From NCBI GenBank assembly GCA_027382625.1, contig JAJKFJ010011213.1, positions 1-13,124 on the forward strand: 13,124 nucleotides of DNA, written 5' to 3'. This document shows positions 1 through 7,715 of the stretch, piece by piece. Below the pieces are notes generated by a model. It did no database searches. It saw only the letters and a list, made by a program, of their open reading frames with translations, and was not told the origin of the DNA. The stretch is from Tetmemena sp. SeJ-2015. Lineage: Eukaryota > Ciliophora > Spirotrichea > Sporadotrichida > Oxytrichidae. Position 1 is the first letter of the stretch. Each line of letters starts with the position of its first letter. A program made the position numbers and the translations under genes.

Positions 1-2
1 AT

Positions 3-257
3 GAGAACGAAGAAGAATCTGAAGATGATGATGAAAGCAAGCAGTGGGACGAGGCATGCTACAAGTGCAACAAAGGAGGAAAAGTTTTGTGCTGCATAAG
101 TTGTAGAAATGTTACCCATTTGAGTTGCTCAGGACTTTCCAAAAAGCCACTTGACGAGTGGCATTGTGAAGACTGCTTGATCAAGCAAACTAGAACTAGA
201 ACAACCAGAGGTACTACTAACCTCTACATTAAGCCTAAATCAGCCTCAAGAAGATGA
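3..257 (+). CDS. PHD-finger protein, C-terminal end (5' end outside window)
   Basis: The open frame enters from the left edge and gives 84 residues before a TGA at 255-257. An acidic stretch (residues 3-11) precedes a complete zinc-binding PHD finger: C19, C22, C31, C34, H39, C42, C55 and C58, with spacing C-x2-C-x8-C-x2-C-x4-H-x2-C-x12-C-x2-C and the usual Trp (W53) two residues before the last Cys pair. This is the C4HC3 signature. PHD fingers of this family usually read histone H3 tails, so a nuclear chromatin role is likely (family knowledge; the ligand is not shown here). The protein ends in a short basic tail. The ATG at position 1 is in another frame that closes quickly and is not the start. 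The gene converges on the MORN gene at 372, with about 115 bp between the stops. Confidence 0.85.
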   Translation, partial: ENEEESEDDDESKQWDEACYKCNKGGKVLCCISCRNVTHLSCSGLSKKPLDEWHCEDCLIKQTRTRTTRGTTNLYIKPKSASRR

Positions 258-371
258 TCTCATGAGGAAAAGCACCCCTCAATAGATTGAGTTCAAACTA
301 AGAAAATTGAATTAATTTCTTAATTGTCAATGTTTATTAAAAATTGTTTTGTTAATATTAAATTTATCTAA

Positions 372-2818
372 TCAAGATTGAATTTATTGTTAATTTAAGA
401 AAAGACTTTCTTTTTCAATTTGCTCATAGAAGGATTCATCCCTAAGTTTAGCCTGTTCAGAAAAAAGATTAGAGTTCATTTCTTATTCCTACTCTAATTT
501 CATTCTCTGTTGAATTCCATTTAGAAAAATCAAAGTACTTTGTGATTTAATTCTTATTTACTGCTTTCATAAATGCATTCAAAAGCAGTTCCATTGAGCT
601 TCCCTTGAGAATAAAATCCATATAAGACTTTCATAATTTTCTTTGGATTCCCAACTAATTAATTCTTAAGAATATAGTGGTTTGAAAGTTGCTATTAGTT
701 TTGAGTTTTCCATATAGCATGAATATACTCCCTTCCCATTGAATTGATAACTAGTATTTACCTAACCTTAATATTCATCTCCGTTATTGAAGCAAAGTAG
801 AACGTTTCGATTGCAATCACTTCATTTAAGGCTCCTTTTAATACAAACTTATTATAAGATTTGCATATTTTTGTAACTAATTTAGAATGAAATACTTCTT
901 AATTTTCATGGACCTCTAAATGCAAAATATGAAATTGGCATATGAAATAAAATAAATTGGCCAGAGCCAGAGAATTGTCCCTCTGAGAACTCTCCTGTAT
1001 AAATATAACGATTATCTAGGAAGGTGAGAATACCATTTCCCTCAAATAACCCCCTTGAAAAGTAGCCACTAAACTTATCTCCATTAGAATATATAATCTC
1101 ACCCTTCCCATAAAACTAGTTCTCCTTCATTCAACTATCTATAAATGCAATTTTAAGTCCTCCATACTAATCCAAGAACTAGAGCTATCCTTATCCGCAC
1201 ATATGACCTTTCTTGAATTCGCCAATGTAACTCTTATTAAATTGGTCTCTGTCATTCCAACTCAGTTCTCCAAATCCCTCTACTTCATAATCTCTTTCTT
1301 CAGATTTCTCTGTTTTTTCTTGCTTTTTCTAGCTTAAATCAGTTATATGTATTTTAAACTTTTCTTGCTTTTAAATTTATGGTATCAAGGCTTGTTCTTC
1401 TTTCTGAAGAGCTATTGATCCCTTGTAGGTAAGGCAATGCAAATAAATACTTTTATTTTTTATAAGTATTTTTACTTAATTTTAACATTTAAAAAAAATG
1501 TTTGTGAATCTCGCATGTAAAAAATTGATAGTTCTATTAATTTAACAAATTTTTGCTATAACTTTGCTTATTATATTTTTATTGTATAAAAGCCCTACCT
1601 TCGAGCTAACCATCTTTGAAAAATCCATTAAGCATACTTTATCCGAAAAGTATATTTAATTTGGGTACCTCCATGGATTTATCCTTCTCTAAATAACCCC
1701 TAGAATCTTATGTTTTAATCCTTTGGAGTTTAATTTTTAAGTATCCATGCACAGCTCCCTGCTCCATTAAATTTTCCTTATTGACATATAAAAATAAATT
1801 CAAATAGGCTAAAGATATACCTTATTTTAATACGTTAATTTCAATCTCATTTATGAAAATTGTAAACTGATTTTTCATAAGAGCACCTGTATATTCTATT
1901 CCATTATTGAATTAAATTCTTCCTCCGTTAGATAGCAAGTTCATTTCAAATGAGCACTATTAATTAGACAAAATATGTGATGATTCCCTCTCCACTGATT
2001 TATCAATTGATTTTATCAACTAGCCTTGATATTTAAATAGGAATAATTGTTACATGAGCTTAACCCTTTTTAAAAGTACCCTCAAATTTATCAGTCTAAG
2101 TTTTAGTATATAAGGTTTAATGAATTTGTTAAGAATTTTAGTTTGCTGAATTTTATGTTCTTTCAAGTTAATCATTAAAGATTATCTCTTTTGGAGCAGA
2201 GTCTATAGCCTAAGGTGTTGCTCGTGGATTACTTAAGTGCTAAATATCTATGTTAGTTTTGGCTTAATCCACTTAAATAGTATGAATGAGGCATATTTGT
2301 GCCTTTCCATGAAGCAATCCGTTTTTCCAATTGCCTTTAATCACAGCTCTACTTTTAGGGTTTTGAAGTGGATTTAAAAACGTCAAGTGGACTTCACCAT
2401 ATCCGTGCCTTCTGCCGTCCTTGAATTAATTTTAGAGTTGTTAGTTGTTCTAATTGGGGCTTACTGATCTTTATAAAGTTATCTTTTCTTGTCCTTATTT
2501 ATTTTAGACGTTATCTAATAAAAAATGCATTAAATTTATTATCCATTGGAAATTCTCTGTGAGGGCTCGAAAACATTTAAATACAAATTTTTAAATAGTT
2601 TCGAAGTATGACCAGATTTCTATTTTTTAATTGAATAAATAACAAGAATTATATTTTGGAATAAAGGGAGACTTAGATCTCTAGGCTCTATTTTTTCTAC
2701 GTTTAAGTCTTATGTTGTTCAAGTTTAGTAAAACCTTTAAAGCCTGCGGGTTGCTTGAAAGCATGTTAGACAGATAGGGAGCTCCACTACTTGAAGCAAT
2801 GAAGCTCTTAATATACAT
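372..2818 (-). CDS. Divergent MORN-repeat protein, multi-exon
   Basis: Read on the minus strand in ciliate code this gives about 759 residues after removing four GT..AG introns (2020-2053, 1412-1475, 877-913, 507-538). The first, third and fourth are well supported by frame; the second is approximate. Irregular MORN units are scattered through it, for example NQFKDGRRHGYGEV, KGNWKNGLLHGKA, DKFEGTFKKGQAH, GFFKDGQLEGRA, YIGEFKKGHMCGQG, NQFYGKGEIIYSNGDKFSGY and YTGEFSEGQFSGSG. It ends in a charged, probably helical tail and a TGA at 372-374. MORN proteins generally attach to membranes or cytoskeleton; no enzyme domain is seen. Codon use is AT-rich, unlike the MORN gene at 6443. The start is uncertain: ATG at 2818 is used, but ATG at 2530 is also in frame just before the first MORN unit. 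One in-frame TGA at 1131-1133 sits where MORN units carry Trp (see findings). Confidence 0.65.
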
Positions 2819-2847
2819 AAAGATCTAACAAAGCATAAACTTAAAAA

Positions 2848-4349
2848 TCAATAATAGCAACGTAGGAGAATTTAATTTGTGCTCTATTTGTTATATAAAT
2901 ATAATAATTTATCTTTGGGATATTTAATTGAGATATTTTCATGATATTACCTTCTATTTTATAAAACAGGAAAACATAGCATAATACTTTTATCAGAGCT
3001 TATTTGATTAATTTTTGTTGTGTTTAGCAATTGTTTGGAAGCAGGTCTCATTCTTAAGTTAGATTGAGCCCTTGAAATTATATTTAAAAATGATTGTAGA
3101 GAAATCTTTCTCTGAGCTGAAAATTTGGAAAGGTAGTCAGACTCCAAATCGCTAATTTCAACTTAGTTGAACTAATTTTGAATTTGATTGTGGACCTGCC
3201 TCTGCACATTTTGAGAATCTAATTCTGAAGTATTCATCATCAACTGATTCAAGCCTCCTCTCTTTCCAGTTGTGGTTTTAGCTGAGGCTATATTCCTTCT
3301 CGCTTAAAACTACTAAGAACTATTGCTCTCCAATTTTTCTAAAGTCTTTTTTATCTCGTTTAGCTCTGACTGCAGACGTTCATAGTTCTGTTACTGCACT
3401 CCTTCAGAATCTCAATTAAAATCCTATTAATCATCAAATTGTTTGAAAATTAAATAACAAGATTTAAATTATTTCAGCAAGTCCAATAAGTTTTAATATT
3501 CTTGAGTAGAAATTTATAAATTTGAAATTAAGTTAGTAATTTCTGATTCATTTAATTGCATTTAAAATCTTTGACCTCTTCATTTTGTTTGATGGAGGTG
3601 TTTCTGAATGTTTGCTCCATTAAATTTCTTTGTGTTTTCTTGATGAAAGTAGCGGATCCTATTCTTTCTTTCTTAACTGGTTGCTCACCCTCCACATTGA
3701 TTTCTTAGGAAGTTATATTTGTGTAATTATGGTCATTATCCGGTTTCTCTTCTTCAACTTAGTAGGTTTGAAAATTACTGGAGCCTTGCATAAAGAGTGA
3801 ACTGTTGAAATTACTATCATAATTTATAATCTTCGAGGCAGGTGGAAAGAGAGGATTAGAATCTAATCCTTAGATTGCGTCCTTTCTCAGCTACTCTGTG
3901 ATTGAAAGTCTTTTGTTTCTGTGCAGTAACTCTTTAACTGACTGCACGCCTTTCAAGTTACTTAAGTTCTCTCCATCACCCCCTTCATTAGTACCTTCTA
4001 AGATTTCCTCTCCCTTCATTTCCTCTTCAGCAGCTCTATTAAGATATCTCTGGTCATTCACAGCTGGCTATAATTGCTAATTGCTATCGCTGAACTTTTG
4101 AAACTTCTCTTACTGATGATTCTATTTAAGAAACTTGTTTACTTGGATTGCACCTGAGGAGGAACTGGGTCTGTTATTTTGAGTCTTTGATATTGACTGC
4201 CTCAACCTTTGAAAACTCTCGAATATATTCTAATCATCGTGAGTTATATTCCCCAAGATTCCTTTTACCAAGTGCTGATTTGAGGAGGTGTCTATATTAG
4301 ATTCAGTGTCATTGAAAATATAGTCTGAGTTCCCCTCGTTGTCTTGCAT
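2848..4349 (-). CDS. Disordered, Asn/Gln/Ser-rich protein with coiled-coil segment, function unknown
   Basis: The frame opens at ATG 4349 (MQDNEGNSDYIFND...) and runs to TGA at 2848-2850, about 485-490 residues once a 32-bp frame-breaking segment (3547-3585) is removed. The first 250 residues are polar and low-complexity, with acidic runs and many Gln codons written TAA/TAG. The middle is strongly helical: NESEITNLISNLQ, EYQNLLDLLKQF, then NYERLQSELNEIKKTLEKLE, a clear coiled coil. The tail is Gln/Asn-rich with basic patches. No catalytic or named domain is recognised; a scaffold role is only a guess. A second break, an in-frame TGA near 3412, can be removed either by a 48-nt GT..AG intron (3411-3458) or by a 12-bp excision between GATT repeats. 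The last 30 residues are AT-driven and may lie past the true end. It lies upstream of, and on the same strand as, the MORN gene at 2818. Confidence 0.65.
3547..3585. other. Candidate IES, 32 bp, pointer TTCATTT/AAATGAA
   Basis: The 7-bp direct repeat TTCATTT lies at 3547-3553 and 3579-3585. Removing one copy plus the AT-rich insert (32 bp, 2 mod 3) joins the minus-strand reading SIKQNE directly to SEITNLISNLQ and repairs a -1 frame break in the gene at 2848-4349. No GT..AG intron gives this result, because the only donor here (GTC) has no acceptor of matching phase. This is interpreted as an internal eliminated sequence with a pointer repeat. Confidence 0.6.
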
Positions 4350-4927
4350 TAATTAATCCTTAAAGCAAAAAAATACAAATTTAAAAATATAGTTCAAACA
4401 TAAAATTCTCAACTATTTAATCTCAAGGAAAATATTGCACTGTCAGCTACTATTTTACATTACTGGCTACAAACTTAGCCTATTTAGTAAGTAAACTCGT
4501 TTTAGTGTTTCTATCACATTTAGAGATTGAGTTTACCAACTGATATCACAACAAAGGTCATGGAGGTCCAGCCCTATAATACTGAATAATAAATTTAGTA
4601 AACTAAAGTTTTTAACAAAGTGTTATAAACAATAATTTGGACTCCAAGGATGCCCATAGTACTAATTTTTAAGATGATATATATACTCTAGTCTTCCTTC
4701 ATTTAGGTTTTAACAGAAGGAAACTCAAAAAATTTTATAAATTAGGGGCTGAATGAATAATATTAACGTGTGTAATGAATATTAAATTAGATAAAGACAG
4801 AAAAATTATTAAAATCCTGCTCTTATATTTTTTTAAAAGAGGATTCTGTAAAAACAAATATGAGTATCTCATCACTTTATTATTTCTTGATGATGCAATT
4901 ATTTTGAAAATTGAGTTTGTATTAGAG
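4350..4927. other. AT-rich spacer, no gene seen
   Basis: This lies between the start of the gene at 4349 and the apparent end of the gene at 4928, both on the minus strand. It is very AT-rich, and no coding frame, RNA gene or repeat is convincing. It should hold the promoter of the 4349 gene and the 3' end of the upstream one. An alternative exon of that upstream gene could extend to a TGA at 4872-4874 if a 29-nt GT..AG intron just below 5161 is real. Confidence 0.5.
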
Positions 4928-6211
4928 TCAACCACTCAGTCTCTTTTAATTTGTAGGAGGTCTTTAGAATATGATTTCGCAGAAGAGGAAAGTAATTGAG
5001 GCTAAACGAATCTACCTAAAGGAGAGAGCAGTCTAGGTTTCTTTTAGATTAAAGAAGAAATAATTTTCTAAAATTTAGATCTGGTTTAGCAATTACTATA
5101 ACTGATTTATCTAGTTATCCTCTATCATAAATCTTTCAGGTTAAAAATAATTAAGTTATACAAGAAGTAGAGGATGAGATTATATTCCATATTAGTTCAG
5201 TTAGCGTAATTCTTCCTCGTTCTTGTTCCTCTTTTTGCGGGGATTTCTCTTAGCTGAGCTAATGCTTGATTCAAAGTTTGATTTTGAGATTTCGTATTGC
5301 AAATTCCTCTTTCCTTTGCTCTTTCTCTCAATTGCTGAGCTCTCATCGTCGTTGCTCTTCACTAATTAAAGAATAAATTATCTCACTTTGGTGCTCTTTT
5401 TATTTTTTCCAACACTTCCCTTGACATTGTTTTTAGGTTTCTTAGTTTATATGGGTGGCTTATTTATGTCATACTCCTCAGAGCCTGTGAGTGCCTCCAA
5501 AGATGAGTCAGTCTTCAATCCGCTCTCTTCATCAACATTATTCTTTAAGTCTTTGAGTGATTTGCTTTCATCTTACTTGAGTTTCTTCTTAAGCAGAGAA
5601 GTTGCTGAATTGGAACCTATCGGTTTAGTAGTTTTATCGCTACTATCTACGTTAATTGTGACTTTAAGAATTTAAATTTCATAAATATATTTGACTTGCT
5701 TATTATGTTTGAGAGTGGGTGACGTCTCTCCTTTCTTATGAGGATTCTAAGTCTCTGCTGATTTTATCCCGCCAATTTCAGTTAAATCAAATCTCTCCTT
5801 CACGTATTTTTAGGGGTTCTTTGTCACTAATCCAAATAAGATCTTCATCAAAAATACAATTTTAAAGTTTTTCTTCCTGTCGAGGGACGAGAGAGCCTTT
5901 TTACTTTTAAATATGCCGAGGTTTCGGGCCACTTTGTTTTAGAATAAATCCATATCTAGCAAGCTGAACTATAAAATAAATAAATAAACAACTAAACTTC
6001 TTATCTCCCATTTAGCTGATGACAACAGCGTCCTCATCACCCTCATCTGTAGAAGTATCAACTTCCTAAAATTGTCCACTTTAATTCTAAAATAGTACAT
6101 AATTTATTAGGAATTAAGTATCCCTAACGGGCATATAATACTTAATCGATTTAAAGTAATTCACAGGCGTAACTCCTTGATCAGTTGTGCCACGTCACCG
6201 CGAAAGCCCAT
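4928..6211 (-). CDS. Lysine-rich protein, function unknown, coding frame repeatedly broken
   Basis: The model starts at ATG 6211 (MGFRGDVAQLIKELR). It continues through PVNYFKSIKYYMP, an acidic stretch (VDTSTDEGDEDAVVIS), and a basic region (KVARNLGIFKSKKALSSLDR) leading to DEDLIWISDKEPLKIRE and IGGIKSAETQNPHKKGE. After that comes a long Lys/Ser/Glu-rich tail with nuclear-localisation-like runs such as RNPRKKRNKNEEE. GT..AG introns fit at 6087-6128 and 5969-5997, and a 30-nt in-frame one near 5355. The frame changes are not all explained by introns: short segments between direct repeats (TGA 6161-6183, CTA near 5950, TTT near 5852-5866, TTCA 5777-5802) have to be removed to keep one frame, giving about 370-380 residues. 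A shorter uninterrupted frame from ATG 5953 also exists. The C-terminus past about 5170 is uncertain. No family is recognised; a nuclear role is guessed from composition. Confidence 0.45.
5777..5866. other. Pair of candidate IESs (14 bp and 22 bp) with compensating frame effects
   Basis: On the minus strand a 14-bp segment between TTT repeats (about 5852-5866) and a 22-bp segment between TGAA repeats (5799-5802 and 5777-5780) flank the coding patch DEDLIWISDKEPLKIRE. That patch lies in a different frame from both sides. Removing both segments shifts the frame by 2 then 1 and gives a continuous product RKKNF-DEDLIWISDKEPLKIRE-IGGIKSAETQ. The pointers are only 3-4 bp, so the exact junctions are uncertain, but the out-of-frame coding patch is clear. 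Confidence 0.45.
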
Positions 6212-6442
6212 CGTCAGTTAGTTAGTGATGACGCACTACCTCCCTTTATAGAGATGGAGGAGGATTTTTACGTGGTCTTGCCAATCTAGCTCTACTGATG
6301 TCGACCTGAAATCCACTGGCTTCCCCAGAGGTCGCCGCAAAAACCCAACATCCAATGCTGATCAGGCGCGGAATAGTGAGGAAAAAATAGCAACCGGGTA
6401 TTTTATTTTAATGCTGGCAATGACGTTATGAAGGACCGCAAG
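6212..6442. other. Divergent spacer with GC-rich block (about 6165-6380)
   Basis: This separates the minus-strand gene starting at 6211 from the plus-strand MORN gene at 6443, so it should hold both promoters. The block from about 6165 to 6380 is strikingly GC-rich compared with all other spacers. On the minus strand it stays open in frame with the 6211 start, back to a TGA at 6362-6364 (reading VELDWQDHVKILLHLYKGRQ and similar), but has no ATG there. It may be coding sequence of an upstream exon or a scrambled piece. On the plus strand an ATG at 6411 opens a six-codon upstream ORF ending at 6431. Confidence 0.4.
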
Positions 6443-7536
6443 ATGGGAGGAACCAACAAGTAAGAACAATGCCTTCTGTGATTAATTAAATCAAATTTGA
6501 ATTTAGGGGTGAGGACTAATATGGAGCTAACGATCAATTCGTAAATGACCAGCTTGAAATCAACAATGAAAATTATAACAACGCCAAAGTATTGGTAAGC
6601 AATATTTTTGGTGATAAGCAAAGCCTAATTTTCCCAAATAGGAAATTATGAGAGAGCTACCTCCATTCGAGTGGGGATATTCCCAAGATGATGGAATCAA
6701 GAGAATCAAGAGACCTATTCTCCTTCTGGAAAACGGTGCCAAGTACGAGGGTGAATGGTAAGTATCTCAAATAAAAAGTAGAGTAAACTACGCTAAATAT
6801 TGCAAATAAATAAAGAGACTTGAGGATTTAAGATCAATTTAGGGTTGCTGACTCTGATGTGAGAGATGGCAAAGGTATTCAAATCTGGCTCGATGGCTCA
6901 AGATATGAAGGATATTGGAAGAACAACAAGGACCATTTTTAAGGGTTAGATTTAAATTAGGCCAATGGAAGAGGCAGACTCATCCATGCTGATGGAGACG
7001 TGTACGAGGGAGAATGGAGAGACGATAAGGCTCATGGAAATGGCGTGTACACTCATGTCGATGGTTCTCGCTATGAGGGAGAATGGCTTGAGGATAAGCA
7101 GCACGGCTAGGGTGTTGAAAGATGGCCTGATGGTGCTTCCTACGAGGGAGAGTACTCTCAGGGAAAGAAGCACGGTCACGGTAAATTCACCTGGGCTGAC
7201 TAGAGCACCTTCACTGGAGACTTCTTCGACAACAACATCCACGGAAGCGGAATTTATGAGTGGGCTGACGGCAGAGTCTACACCGGAGATTGGCGCAACA
7301 ACAAAATGGAGGGTCATGGAACCTTCACCTGGCCAGATGGCAGAAAGTACGTTGGTCAATACGTCGATGACATGAAGCAAGGACAGGGTACTTTCGAATG
7401 GCCCGATGGCAGAAGATACATTGGAAACTGGGACAAGGGCAAGCAACACGGAAAGGGAATATACGTGAATGCCAAGGGAGAGGAGAAGCATGGAGAGTGG
7501 GAACACGGAAAGAGAATCAGATGGATTGAGAACTGA
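6443..7536 (+). CDS. MORN-repeat protein, well conserved, three introns
   Basis: Exons 6443-6459, 6507-6594, 6642-6757 and 6843-7536 are joined by GT..AG introns of 47, 47 and 85 nt with GTAAG donors, giving 304 residues. The N-terminus MGGTNKGED fits an N-myristoylation signal. A linker with the block MRELPPFEW follows, and then nine or ten MORN units of about 23 residues: KYEGEW, RYEGYW, VYEGEW, RYEGEW, SYEGEY, TFTGDF, VYTGDW, KYVGQY, RYIGNW and a final KHGEW. Each is followed by HGxG/DG spacing. It ends at TGA 7534-7536. MORN arrays bind membranes and cytoskeletal partners; together with a possible myristate this suggests a membrane or cortical scaffold (inference). TAG at three sites is read as Gln inside perfect MORN units, which fixes the code. 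ATG 6428 is an alternative in-frame start; 6443 is preferred for its context and the MGG end. Codons are GC-rich. Ten extra residues at 6931-6960 interrupt one unit. Confidence 0.9.
6929..6961. other. Candidate 30-bp IES inside a MORN unit, pointer AGG
   Basis: AGG repeats at 6929-6931 and 6959-6961 bound an AT-rich 30-bp segment. Translated, it inserts DHFQGLDLNQ between YWKNNK and [19 protein letters not shown], spoiling the MORN spacing. Removed, it gives YWKNNKANGRGRL, a regular MORN unit. It starts with GA rather than GT, so it is not a normal intron. Because it is in frame, the break would not be noticed by frame alone. Translation of the insert remains possible. Confidence 0.5.
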
Positions 7537-7715
7537 GTGCAACCCTCAGGACTTCAGAGAACTATTATCTGATTGGGATTGGCATTTGCATTTTCTATCT
7601 TAAGATTCAATATTTCTTAGCTAACAAGTGATTTTCAATAAAGAGGAGCAGCTGAAGTACAATTCTAATTTTCTTATAACAACCAGTCGTAATTCAACAT
7701 CTTAGAAGAAGAGTG

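Noticed and set aside
1..95. ATG at position 1 as a gene start
   Set aside because: That frame closes within 40 codons under the standard code and disrupts the PHD finger. The correct frame begins at position 3 and enters from outside.
3416..3569. GATTTTAA repeat as IES boundary in the 2848 gene
   Set aside because: Excision keeps the frame but leaves the in-frame TGA and deletes a good coiled-coil segment.
5000..5160. Firm C-terminus for the gene at 4928-6211
   Set aside because: Two frames, one through a 29-nt intron to TGA 4872 and one direct to TGA 4928, look equally plausible in AT-rich sequence, so neither is treated as certain.
5388..5675. Plus-strand hydrophobic open frame
   Set aside because: It is the complement of a well-supported lysine-rich minus-strand coding region; the hydrophobicity is a mirror effect of Lys/Ser codons.
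6952..7542. Long minus-strand open frame opposite the MORN repeats
   Set aside because: It is antisense to the MORN array, whose regular codons keep the opposite strand open. No domain is visible.
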